Both the position numbers and the translations under genes were made by a program. The notes under the pieces are model-generated. The model saw only the letters and a program-made list of their open reading frames with translations, did no database searches and had not been told where the DNA came from. This document shows, piece after piece, positions 18,509-27,526 of a stretch of 35,002 nucleotides of DNA; positions within the stretch are counted from its first letter, which is position 1, and every line of letters begins with the position of its first letter. This DNA is from Gemmatimonadota bacterium. Its GTDB lineage: Bacteria; Gemmatimonadota; Gemmatimonadetes; Gemmatimonadales; GWC2-71-9. The stretch is from the NCBI GenBank assembly GCA_024641735.1, contig JAHECN010000012.1:1-35002 (forward strand). The letters run 5' to 3'.

Positions 18509-20308
18509 ATGCAACCGTCCCGGATTCGCAATTTCTGTATCGTCGCGCACATCGACCACGGCAAGTCCACCTTGGCGGACCGCCTGATTGAGGTGACCCA
18601 GACCGTCTCGAAGCGCGAGATGCGGGAGCAACTCACCGACACCATGGACCTCGAGCGTGAGCGGGGGATCACCATCAAGCTGAACGCCGTTCGGATGGGG
18701 TACACCGCGCCGGATGGGACCGAGTACGCCCTCAACCTGATCGACACGCCTGGGCATGTGGACTTCACCTATGAAGTCTCCCGCTCGCTGGCAGCGTGCG
18801 AGGGTGCAGTCCTCGTGGTGGACGCCTCGCAGGGCATCCAGGCCCAGACGCTCTCCAATCTCTTTCTGGCGCTCGATGCCGGCCTGGAGATCATACCGGT
18901 CCTGAACAAGATCGACCTCCCCGGCGCCGAGCCCGAGCGCCGGGCGCAGGAGATCATGGACCTGATTGGCGCCACCCGGGAAGAGATCCTCTCGGTCTCG
19001 GCCAAGGACGGGACCGGCGTCCCGGAGCTCCTCGAAGCCATCGTGGCGCGGGTTCCACCTCCCCGCGGAAACGAAGCCGCCCCCTTTCGCGCCCTGATCT
19101 TCGACTCCTACTACGATCGGTATCGTGGCGCGATCCCCTCCATTCGCGTCGTCGATGGTTCGATCGCCGCCGGAATGCAGGTCGCCTTCGGGGCACATCG
19201 CGAAGATGTCTACGACATCGCCGAAGTCGGCTACCTCGCGCTCGGCCAGCGACCGGCCAAGTCACTCAACGCCGGCGAGGTCGGCTACTTCATCGCCAAC
19301 TTGCGGCATGTCCGAGACGCCCGAGTCGGCGACACCGTGCTGGATGCCAAGCAGCCCGCCAAGGAACTCCTTGCGGGATATCGTGAAGTCCGTTCGATGG
19401 TCTTCGCCGGCATCTACCCGGCCGATGCCGCCCAGTACGAAGACCTGCGCGACGCGCTCGAGAAACTCTGCCTCAACGACGCCTCGCTGCACTATCTCCC
19501 GGAAAGCTCCACGGCGCTTGGCTTCGGCTTTCGCTGCGGCTTCCTCGGCCTGTTGCACATGGAGATCGTGCAGGAACGGCTTGAGCGAGAGTTCGACCTC
19601 AACCTGATCACGACCGTCCCGACGGTGGAGTACCACGTCTACCGCACCGATGGCGAGATGGTGCTGGTGGAGAACCCCTCGGAGCTCCCTGACACGGCGA
19701 GCATCACGCGGATCGAAGAGCCGTACGTGAAGGCGCGGATCATGGCCCCCACCGAATACATCGGCGGGATCATGAAGCTCGGTCAGGAGCGACGTGGCGA
19801 ATACCACGGCATGACGTATCTCGATTCTGCCCGTGTGGAGTTCTCGTTCTCCTTTCCGCTCGGCGAGATCGTACTCGACTTCTACGATCGACTCAAGTCC
19901 ATCACGCGGGGCTACGCGTCTCTCGACTACGAGATGGACGGCTTCCGGACCTCACCGCTGGTCCGCCTCGACATGCTGTTGAATGGCGACCCGATCGACG
20001 CCTTCTCGGTGATCATCCACCGCGACAAGGCATACGAATGGGGCCGCAAGCTGGCCGAGAAGCTCAAGGAACTCATTCCCCGGCAGCTCTTTGCCGTGGC
20101 GATTCAGGCGGCAGTCGGGCAAAAGGTGATCGCCCGGGAGAGCATCTCGCCGATGCGGAAGGACGTGTTGGCCAAGTGTTACGGCGGCGATATCAGCCGG
20201 AAGCGGAAGCTCTTGGAGAAGCAGAAGGAGGGCAAGAAGCGGATGAAGCAGGTCGGCTCCGTGGAGATTCCGCAGGAAGCGTTCTTGGCTGTTCTTCAGA
20301 TCGACTAG
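18509..20308 (+). CDS. lepA: Elongation factor 4
   Basis: 599 aa; [55 protein letters not shown]-terminal [41 protein letters not shown]. Confidence 0.99.
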   Translation: MQPSRIRNFCIVAHIDHGKSTLADRLIEVTQTVSKREMREQLTDTMDLERERGITIKLNAVRMGYTAPDGTEYALNLIDTPGHVDFTYEVSRSLAACEGAVLVVDASQGIQAQTLSNLFLALDAGLEIIPVLNKIDLPGAEPERRAQEIMDLIGATREEILSVSAKDGTGVPELLEAIVARVPPPRGNEAAPFRALIFDSYYDRYRGAIPSIRVVDGSIAAGMQVAFGAHREDVYDIAEVGYLALGQRPAKSLNAGEVGYFIANLRHVRDARVGDTVLDAKQPAKELLAGYREVRSMVFAGIYPADAAQYEDLRDALEKLCLNDASLHYLPESSTALGFGFRCGFLGLLHMEIVQERLEREFDLNLITTVPTVEYHVYRTDGEMVLVENPSELPDTASITRIEEPYVKARIMAPTEYIGGIMKLGQERRGEYHGMTYLDSARVEFSFSFPLGEIVLDFYDRLKSITRGYASLDYEMDGFRTSPLVRLDMLLNGDPIDAFSVIIHRDKAYEWGRKLAEKLKELIPRQLFAVAIQAAVGQKVIARESISPMRKDVLAKCYGGDISRKRKLLEKQKEGKKRMKQVGSVEIPQEAFLAVLQID

Positions 20309-20321
20309 CCCGGGAGGGGGG

Positions 20322-21323
20322 ATGGCGGACACGCTGGTGATCCAGACCGCCTTTCTGGGCGACGTGATCCTGACCACACCGTTGCTTGCGGTCCTCGCCG
20401 AGCGCCATGGGCCACTCGATGTCGTCACCACGCCGGGCGCCGCCCCCTTGCTCCGTGGTCATCCGGCCGTGCACCGTGTCATTCCGCACGACAAACGCGG
20501 CACCGAACGCGGGCCCAGAGGGATCGCGACCCTCGCCGCGCGGCTCCGTGCATCCGGGTACCGTCGGGCCTATCTTCCCCATCAGTCCTGGCGCAGCGGA
20601 TTGGCCGCCCGATTGGCGGGCATCCCGGAGCGCATCGGGTTCGACGATGCCCCGGCGCGACTGACGTATACGCGCCGGATTCCGAGACCTACAGACACGC
20701 ATGAAGTCGACCGCATCTTGGCGCTGGCCGAGGGAGGGTCCACTGCCCCGATCTCCCTGGGATTGAGTGTCAGCGAGCTGGCCGAAGGCGATGCGTGGCT
20801 TGAGCAGCGCAGGCTGTCACACGGCTTCGTCGCCTTGGCACCAGGATCGGTCTGGGCGACGAAGCGGTGGGGGAAGTACCCGGCCCTTGCCACGGCGCTG
20901 GCAGCACCGCTGGTCGTGCTTGGGGGGCCAGAAGAGCGGGAGTTGGGCGAGGCGGTGATCGCGGGATGCGGTACGCGCGCAGTCAACGCGGCTGGCACCC
21001 TGCCACTCCGGATCTCGGCGGCAGTGCTGAGTCGGGCGGCCGTGCTGGTGACGAATGATTCGGCGCCGCTCCATATGGCGCAGGCCACCGGAACGACGAC
21101 GATCGCCCTCTTCGGTCCGACGGTGACCGCGTTCGGTTTTGGCCCCCGTGGGCCACGTGATCTGGTCCTGCAGGTCGACGGACTCGAGTGCCGCCCCTGC
21201 TCGGCGCACGGACCGCAGCGTTGCCCGTTGGTGCATCACCGCTGCATGCAGGATCTCGAACTTGCGCGCGTTACCTCCGCGGTGCGTGACGCCCTGACTT
21301 TCCACGGAACGAGGCACACCTGA
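20322..21323 (+). CDS. Glycosyltransferase family 9 (heptosyltransferase-like)
   Basis: LVIQTAFLGDVILTTPLLAVLAERHG, LAPGSVWATKRWGKYPALA, LVTNDSAPLHMAQATGTTTIALFGPT; strong SD ggaggggggATG. Confidence 0.9.
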   Translation: MADTLVIQTAFLGDVILTTPLLAVLAERHGPLDVVTTPGAAPLLRGHPAVHRVIPHDKRGTERGPRGIATLAARLRASGYRRAYLPHQSWRSGLAARLAGIPERIGFDDAPARLTYTRRIPRPTDTHEVDRILALAEGGSTAPISLGLSVSELAEGDAWLEQRRLSHGFVALAPGSVWATKRWGKYPALATALAAPLVVLGGPEERELGEAVIAGCGTRAVNAAGTLPLRISAAVLSRAAVLVTNDSAPLHMAQATGTTTIALFGPTVTAFGFGPRGPRDLVLQVDGLECRPCSAHGPQRCPLVHHRCMQDLELARVTSAVRDALTFHGTRHT

Positions 21324-22300
21324 ACTACGTACTCGGGATCGATGTCGGCGGAACCAATTTGGTCGTGGGTGCCGTCGCGGAAGACGGCTCGCGCGTTGTC
21401 GGGAGCCATTCGCATCCGACAGATGCGACGCGCGGCCCGGAGGCAATCGTCACGGACTTAGTGGCGATGAGTCAACAGACGTTGGCCGCCTTGGCCTCGG
21501 AAGACCCCTCGGCCACCGTGCTTGGAGTGGGTGTCGGAGCGCCCGGCCCGCTGGATCGTCACGCCGGGGTTGTGCTGCTGACGCCAAATCTCGGGTGGAC
21601 CAACATGCCGCTTCGCGCCAGGCTGGGCGAGGGGCTGGGACTGACCGCCGCGCTCGACAATGACGCCAACTGCGCCGTGCTGGGCGAAGCCTGGGTCGGT
21701 GCAGCCCGTCAGGGGCGCCATATCATCGGCATGACGATCGGCACGGGCATCGGTGGGGGCATTGTCCTGGACGGCAGGCTCCATCATGGGGCGTCAGACT
21801 GCGCCGGGGAAATCGGTCATGTCACCATCGATCTTGATGGTCGTCGTTGTGGCTGCGGGAATTACGGTTGCCTGGAGGCGTATGCGTCCGGTCCCGCAAT
21901 CGCGCGTCGTGCCGTCGAGCAAATTGAGAGCGGTGCCGAGAGTGCGCTCGTGCAGATGGTCGGCGGCAACTTGGCATTGATCACGGCACAAACCGTGTAC
22001 GCCGCGGCAGAAGAAGGCGACGAGGTCGCCGACGAAGTCGTCAGCACGACGGCGCGCTATCTCGGGGCAGGACTCGCCAACTTGGTCAACATCTTCAACC
22101 CGGACCTCGTGGTGATCGTCGGCGGCGTCACCCAAGCAGGGGAGAAGCTCTTTGTGCCGCTCCGCCGCGAGGTAGCCCGTCGAGCCTTCAAGCCCGCCGT
22201 GCAGGCGTGCACAATCGTCCCCGGGACGCTGGACGGCCTCGCCGGCGTCTATGGCGCTGCCCGAGCATTTCTCGATCAACGCGCCGAGGGAATGGTCTGA
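21320..22300 (+). CDS. ROK-family sugar kinase/protein, apparent CTG start
   Basis: Frame LNYVLGIDVGGTNLVVGAVAEDG, DNDANCAVLGEAWVGAARQGRHIIGMTIGTGIGGGIVLDG, GRRCGCGNYGCLEAYAS (ROK zinc motif). The only usable start upstream of DVGGTN is CTG at 21320, overlapping the GT9 stop (CTGA). Confidence 0.88.
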   Translation: MNYVLGIDVGGTNLVVGAVAEDGSRVVGSHSHPTDATRGPEAIVTDLVAMSQQTLAALASEDPSATVLGVGVGAPGPLDRHAGVVLLTPNLGWTNMPLRARLGEGLGLTAALDNDANCAVLGEAWVGAARQGRHIIGMTIGTGIGGGIVLDGRLHHGASDCAGEIGHVTIDLDGRRCGCGNYGCLEAYASGPAIARRAVEQIESGAESALVQMVGGNLALITAQTVYAAAEEGDEVADEVVSTTARYLGAGLANLVNIFNPDLVVIVGGVTQAGEKLFVPLRREVARRAFKPAVQACTIVPGTLDGLAGVYGAARAFLDQRAEGMV

Positions 22301-23262
22301 TGCCACGAGTCGGGGTCCTCGGCTCGCTGGTCTGGGACCAGATTCATGGTCGTGATCCCCATGCCGCCCCGGTGGAAGAATGGGGCGGGATCGCCTACGC
22401 CTTGGCCGGGATGGACGCGGCCCTTCCGCCCGAGTGGGAGATGGTGCCACTGATCAAGGTGGGTCAGGACCTCGCCCCAAAAGCTGCGGACTTCTTCCGG
22501 AGCCTCACGCGATTGGGACCGGGCTTTCGTCCACTGGAAGTGCCGGTTCCCAACAACCGCGTGACCCTCCGATACCAATCCGTGGAACGGCGCTGTGAAC
22601 AGATGTCCGGCGGGGTCCCCGGCTGGACCTGGGATGAACTGGGACCGATGGTGGCGGACCTCGACGCGCTATATATCAACTTCATCTCGGGGATGGAGTG
22701 TTGCCTCTTCACGGCGACGCAACTGCGGCGTGGGTTCGATGGGCCGATCTATGCGGACCTGCATTCGCTCTTCCTCGGCATCGGCAGTGATGGTATGCGG
22801 CACTTGCGGCCACTCCCGGAAGCGCCTGGCTGGTTCGCCTGCTTCGACATCGTGCAACTCAACGAGGAGGAGATGCTGCAACTCGCTGCCGAACCACTCC
22901 CCGTTGCTGCCGACGCCCTGCGCGCTGGTGTGTCCCTGCTCACGGTCACCGTCGGCGCGCGTGGCGCGATCTATTTCGCGCGGCCGGGATTCGACCGCCT
23001 CTCCGACCTGTCCGTGAGGGCCGTTCCCGCAGGCGAGGTGGGCGCGGTGCGCACGGCGCGCCTCGGTGGTCCCGAAATTGACGTGCTTGACCCCACCGGG
23101 TGCGGCGACGTCTTCGGTGCGACCGCATTTGCCCGGCTGCTGGCGGGTGACGATGTTGTGACGGCGACCACTGCAGCCAATCGTGCCGCGGCGCGCAATG
23201 CGACCTATCGTGGTGCTTCCTCACTCGCGCGACACTTGCGCGGCGACCTGGTGCTGGCCTGA
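22300..23262 (+). CDS. PfkB-family carbohydrate kinase
   Basis: MPRVGVLGSLVWDQIHGRD...EEWGGIAYALAG; C-terminal LDPTGCGDVFGATAFARLLAG (PfkB signature 2 variant); TGATG junction with ROK gene. Confidence 0.87.
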   Translation: MPRVGVLGSLVWDQIHGRDPHAAPVEEWGGIAYALAGMDAALPPEWEMVPLIKVGQDLAPKAADFFRSLTRLGPGFRPLEVPVPNNRVTLRYQSVERRCEQMSGGVPGWTWDELGPMVADLDALYINFISGMECCLFTATQLRRGFDGPIYADLHSLFLGIGSDGMRHLRPLPEAPGWFACFDIVQLNEEEMLQLAAEPLPVAADALRAGVSLLTVTVGARGAIYFARPGFDRLSDLSVRAVPAGEVGAVRTARLGGPEIDVLDPTGCGDVFGATAFARLLAGDDVVTATTAANRAAARNATYRGASSLARHLRGDLVLA

Positions 23263-24158
23263 TGCATGTGCTCCCTGTTCCCACCTATCTCGACGATCGC
23301 AGCCTCGACCAGCTGGCTGCGAACCTGCCCAGTTGGCCGCCAGAGCAACGGCTGTTGGTCGATGCCCACGCCACGGAATGGGCCTCGCCCGCGGGCTTCA
23401 CGGCCCTGCTCACCCTCGGACAAGCCTTGAAGGAGATCGGTGGTCCTGCCCCCCGACTCACGCTGCCTGGTGCCGATGGCGTAGCGTCCTACTGGGCCAA
23501 GGCCGGGTTCCTCCAGCATGCGGATGACTTCTTTGAGCTCCACGGCAAGGTGCCCCGTCGCAAGGCGGCGGAGACGAGCGAAACACTGCTCGACGTGACG
23601 CCGATTCGGGAATCCAAGGATGTCCACGAGATCGTCGGACGCATCAACGAGCGGTCGACGCAGATTCTGAAGCGCGAGTTGGACCTCGAGGCGAGTGTCG
23701 TGGGCGGCTTCGGGCAATCGCTGTCCGAGACGTGCCAGAACATCACCGAGCATGCCGGCACCGGTGGCTGGGTGGCCGTGCATGTCTACAACTTTCGGCG
23801 GCGCCTCGGGCGCAAGGCCGTCGTGATCGCGGTCAGTGATGCGGGGATCGGATTTCGGCGCTCGCTGGAGGCAACGCAGGCAAAGCGCTTCGGCGACCGG
23901 TGGAGCGACGGCCTCGCCATCGAGACCGCGTTGATTCACAACATCTCCCGCTTCCGCGATCCTGGACGCGGGCAGGGACTGGCGGGGACGAAGCGATATC
24001 TCGCACGGTGGCATGGAAAGATCTCGATTCGCTCTGGCACGGCGCGGGTCTGCATTCCACCCGCCTGGGATGATGAGCCGCCCATGACCGAAGGGCTCGG
24101 CTGGTTCCCGGGATCTCAGGTGACCATCGTGATTCCCGCACGCGAGAGCGCCTCGTGA
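23262..24158 (+). CDS. STAS-like N-terminal domain fused to HATPase_c (GHKL) ATP-binding protein
   Basis: N-terminal LLVDAHATEWASPAGFTALLTLGQAL (STAS-like); C-terminal SLSETCQNITEHA (N-box), VSDAGIGF (G1), GRGQGLAGTKRYLARW (G2). Confidence 0.78.
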   Translation: MHVLPVPTYLDDRSLDQLAANLPSWPPEQRLLVDAHATEWASPAGFTALLTLGQALKEIGGPAPRLTLPGADGVASYWAKAGFLQHADDFFELHGKVPRRKAAETSETLLDVTPIRESKDVHEIVGRINERSTQILKRELDLEASVVGGFGQSLSETCQNITEHAGTGGWVAVHVYNFRRRLGRKAVVIAVSDAGIGFRRSLEATQAKRFGDRWSDGLAIETALIHNISRFRDPGRGQGLAGTKRYLARWHGKISIRSGTARVCIPPAWDDEPPMTEGLGWFPGSQVTIVIPARESAS

Positions 24159-24700
24159 GCGCCGTCATCCGGATCGAGCGGCTCCTCCATGAGACGATCG
24201 CCACACCCTATTCGGATCTGGTGACGCGTCCGACTGGAGCCGCAGTACGCCAGCGCGTGCTGGATGCCCTGCATGAGGCCGCGGGCGATGAAGCGCACCT
24301 GGATTTCTCGGCGGTTGGCCTGGTCGACTTCTCCTGCGCGGACGAGGTCGTCGCGAAGTTGGTCGGCCAGCTGCCGGACCTCCCCGTCCTCCGGCTGCAC
24401 TTGTCCGGCTTGCGGGAGGATCACGCGGAGGCGATCGAACACGCCCTCCGCTGCCACGGGCTCGCCGTGGTGGCAGTGTTCGTGGACTCCCCGCGGCCGC
24501 GTCTCTTGGGGACGGTCCCGGAGGATTGGCAGGTGGTCTTTGCACTCTTGAGTGAAATGGGGCGCGCCCCCGCCCCACCCGTCGCCGAAGCGCTTGCCTG
24601 GCCATTGGTGCGCGCACGTGCGGCGCTGGACGCCTTGGCGGCCGGGGGCTGCCTCTGTGCCCACCCAGATGACACCTTCGAGCTTGGAGCGGTAGCATGA
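24155..24700 (+). CDS. STAS-like (anti-anti-sigma type) protein with C-terminal wHTH-like segment
   Basis: HLDFSAVGLVDFSCADEVVAKLV STAS-like core; C-terminal PPVAEALAWPLVRARAALDALAAGGCLCAHPDDTFELGAV resembles a winged helix; GTGA overlap with the upstream gene. Confidence 0.7.
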   Translation: MSAVIRIERLLHETIATPYSDLVTRPTGAAVRQRVLDALHEAAGDEAHLDFSAVGLVDFSCADEVVAKLVGQLPDLPVLRLHLSGLREDHAEAIEHALRCHGLAVVAVFVDSPRPRLLGTVPEDWQVVFALLSEMGRAPAPPVAEALAWPLVRARAALDALAAGGCLCAHPDDTFELGAVA

Positions 24701-25845
24701 CGAAGCGGCTCGGTCTCTCCACGATTGCCATTCACGGCCGAACCCCGCACCGCGGTGCGGACTGGACCCCTGCGGTCACGCCGATCTATCAGAGCGCGAC
24801 CTTCCGGAATCCGCTCGGGAGCGACGCCGACGTCCTCTACACCCGCTACGGCAACAATCCCAACCAGCGGGCCATTGCCGAGCGCTACGCCGGCCTCGAA
24901 GGGGCGGAGGACGCCATCTTCGTGGCGAGTGGCATGGCGGCCACCGCGCTCGCGCACCTCGCGGTCCTCCGTCCAGGAGATCACCTCCTCGCGTCGCGCT
25001 GGATTTACGGTGGAACACGCACGCTGTTCGACACGGAGTTCGGTCGATTTGGCATCGAAGTGAGCTACGTCGATCCCGATCACCCGCGCGCGTGGCGCAA
25101 GGCGCTGCGCCCCAACACCCGGGCGATTTTTGTGGAGGCGTTGACCAACCCCCTCATGCGGGTCGTCGACGTTCCCGCGATTGCCAAGATCACCCGTGAG
25201 CATGGACTCGCGCTGCTGGTGGATGGCACATTCTGTTCCCCGGTGATGTTCCGGCCACTCGAGCATGGCGCCGACATCGTGATCACCAGCGCGACGAAGT
25301 ACCTCAATGGCCACAGCGACATCATCGCGGGTGCCATCGCGGGGAGCAGTTCCGTGATTGAGGAGGTGACGCGGCTGATGCGGCTCTGGGGGCCGTCCAT
25401 CGATCCCCACGCGGCGTGGTTGACCGAACGCGGCATGAAGACGCTGTCGCTGCGCGTGGAACGCCAGCATCGCAACGCCATGGCCATCGCGCAGTGGGCC
25501 GCGACACGTCCTGCATTCAGCGCCGTGCATTATCCCGGCTTGACCACCCACCCCGATCACGCGCTCGCCACCGAGCTCTTCTCGGGATACGGTGGGATGG
25601 TCGGCCTGATGATGGCAGGGGGCGTTGAGGCCGCGCAACGGTTCCTGGCGCACTTGCGATTGGTGACGCACGCACCCTCGCTCGCCGGCGTGGAGTCCCT
25701 GATCTGTGAACCGCGATTGACCTCGCACAAGGGCGTCGGCGCGGAGGAACGCGAGGCGCTGGGCATTCCGGATGGCTTCCTGCGTCTCTCCTGCGGTTGT
25801 GAGGACATCGATGACTTGCTCGCGGATTTGGCGGGCGCGCTCTAG
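24697..25845 (+). CDS. Cys/Met-metabolism PLP-dependent enzyme (cystathionine gamma-synthase/lyase-like)
   Basis: PIYQSATFRNPLGSDADVLYTRYGNNPNQRAIAERYAGLEGAEDAIFVASGMAA; PLP lysine motif DIVITSATKYLNGHSDIIAGAI. Confidence 0.94.
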   Translation: MTKRLGLSTIAIHGRTPHRGADWTPAVTPIYQSATFRNPLGSDADVLYTRYGNNPNQRAIAERYAGLEGAEDAIFVASGMAATALAHLAVLRPGDHLLASRWIYGGTRTLFDTEFGRFGIEVSYVDPDHPRAWRKALRPNTRAIFVEALTNPLMRVVDVPAIAKITREHGLALLVDGTFCSPVMFRPLEHGADIVITSATKYLNGHSDIIAGAIAGSSSVIEEVTRLMRLWGPSIDPHAAWLTERGMKTLSLRVERQHRNAMAIAQWAATRPAFSAVHYPGLTTHPDHALATELFSGYGGMVGLMMAGGVEAAQRFLAHLRLVTHAPSLAGVESLICEPRLTSHKGVGAEEREALGIPDGFLRLSCGCEDIDDLLADLAGAL

Positions 25846-25854
25846 CGCCCCGGC

Positions 25855-25860
25855 TATCTT
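25855..25860 (+). promoter_or_regulatory. -10-like TATCTT 6 nt before the ftsE GTG start
   Basis: ggcTATCTTccttctGTG; no SD in the 6-nt gap. Confidence 0.4.
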
Positions 25861-25866
25861 CCTTCT

Positions 25867-26553
25867 GTGATTCGCTTTACCAAGGTCTCGAAGCACTACC
25901 CGACCGGCACGACGCCGGCCCTCGACGACGTGAACTTCCACGTCGCGCGCGGGGAGTTCGTCTTCATGACGGGACACTCCGGCGCGGGCAAATCGTCCAT
26001 CCTCAAATTGATGTACGGGGACGAACGCCCGAGCAGCGGTGACGTGCGGGTGTCAGGCTTCCACATCGGCACGTTGACACGCGATGAAGTCCCGCGTCTG
26101 CGCCGCCGGCTCGGCATCGTCTTCCAGGACTTTTCGCTCCTCGAGGATCGGACGGCCGCCGAAAACATCGCCTTTGCCCTCGAGGTCACCGGATCCCGCG
26201 TGGACATGATTCCGGCGCGCGTCACCAAGGTCCTGGCGCAGGTCGGACTCCTCGCGAAGGCCGAGGCGTTTCCGCGCGAGCTCTCCGGCGGCGAGCAGCA
26301 GCGCGTGTCCATCGCCCGCGCCTTGGTGAATGATCCGCCGATCCTGCTGGCCGACGAGCCCACCGGCAATCTCGACGAGCGCGCCACACGCGGCGTCTAT
26401 CAGCTGCTCTTGGACATCAACGCCCAGGGGACGGTGGTCGTCATGGCGACGCACAACCTGGATCTGGTCCGGTTCGGAGGACAGCGCACGCTGGAGCTTC
26501 GCGACGGCAAGCTGGTCTTCGATTCGGGCGTCGATGTGGGAGATGACGCATGA
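25867..26553 (+). CDS. ftsE: Cell division ATP-binding protein FtsE
   Basis: [51 protein letters not shown]...[34 protein letters not shown]. Confidence 0.96.
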   Translation: MIRFTKVSKHYPTGTTPALDDVNFHVARGEFVFMTGHSGAGKSSILKLMYGDERPSSGDVRVSGFHIGTLTRDEVPRLRRRLGIVFQDFSLLEDRTAAENIAFALEVTGSRVDMIPARVTKVLAQVGLLAKAEAFPRELSGGEQQRVSIARALVNDPPILLADEPTGNLDERATRGVYQLLLDINAQGTVVVMATHNLDLVRFGGQRTLELRDGKLVFDSGVDVGDDA

Positions 26554-27419
26554 ACTTGCTCCTGCGCGAAGCCTTGATCGCCTTCCGGCGCACGCGGACA
26601 CTCTCCGTACTATCCATCACGACGATCGCCTTCGCCCTGTTCGTGACCGGACTCTTTGGACTCGTCGCCCTCAACATGCGCTCGGCGCTCCGCAACGTGG
26701 CCGAACGGGTGGAGATCGTGGCCTTCGTCTATCGTGGGACGCCGTCGATGCAGTTGACCGCCGCGAGCTCCGACATCGCCGCCTTCCCTGAAGTCCTCGA
26801 AGTCCAGTACGTCTCCGAGGAAGAGGCGTTGGTCCGTGCCCGCCGAGACTTGGTCGAGTTTCAGGAAGCGTATCAGGACCTGGAGATCAACCCGCTTCCC
26901 CCGTCGCTCGAGATCCGACTCCGACCCGAGTACCGCGACGCCAAGCATGCGGGAGACGTCGCCGAGCGCCTGCATGGCTTCGAGTTCGTGGAGGACGTCC
27001 GCTACGGACGCGATTGGGTGGAACGCCTCGATGCCCTCCGGCAGATCGCAGGATTCGTCGGGCTCGCGATCGGTGCGGCCTTCGGTCTCGTGAGCATCGT
27101 GATCATCGGCGTCACCATCCGCATGACCGTCCTGCATCGCGCCCGCGAGATCCGCATCATGCGTCTGGTGGGAGCCACGGATTGGTTTATCCGTGGACCG
27201 TTCCTGTTGGAAGGCGCCCTCAAGGGCCTCATCGGTGGCATCCTCGCGGCCATCCTCTGTGGCGTCGTCTTCGGCGCCTTTGAGGCCGGCAATTTCGGGC
27301 TTGGCATGGGACTCACGTTCTTCGGCCCGCTGGAAGTCGTGTTCCTGATCGTCTTCGGTGTGCTCCTCGGACTCACCGGCTCGCTGGTGAGTGTGGGCCG
27401 GCATCTCAAGAAAGTCTGA
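26550..27419 (+). CDS. ftsX: Cell division permease FtsX
   Basis: [47 protein letters not shown]..., FtsX extracellular domain and 4 TM; ATGA overlap with ftsE. Confidence 0.95.
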   Translation: MNLLLREALIAFRRTRTLSVLSITTIAFALFVTGLFGLVALNMRSALRNVAERVEIVAFVYRGTPSMQLTAASSDIAAFPEVLEVQYVSEEEALVRARRDLVEFQEAYQDLEINPLPPSLEIRLRPEYRDAKHAGDVAERLHGFEFVEDVRYGRDWVERLDALRQIAGFVGLAIGAAFGLVSIVIIGVTIRMTVLHRAREIRIMRLVGATDWFIRGPFLLEGALKGLIGGILAAILCGVVFGAFEAGNFGLGMGLTFFGPLEVVFLIVFGVLLGLTGSLVSVGRHLKKV

Positions 27420-27420
27420 T

Positions 27421-27526
27421 ATGCGAGAGGAGAGAGGAGGGAGGAGAGAAGCGAACGGACGGGTGGGGTGGCGTCCACCGCTCCGTCGCGTACACCTCCT
27501 CTCCTTTCTCTTTTCTCTTCTCTCGG
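27421..27526. repeat. GA/CT inverted repeat (copy D) at the ftsX/envC junction, overlapping the envC-like 5' end
   Basis: GA arm atgcgagaggagagaggagggaggagagaag; CT arm cctcctctcctttctcttttctcttctctcgg; central imperfect pairing gcgaacgga/tccgtcgc and ggtgg-cgt-ccacc. Confidence 0.8.

Noticed and set aside
24421-25977. 518-aa minus-strand ORF
   Set aside because: Antisense to the PLP enzyme and ftsE start; no protein-family signature.
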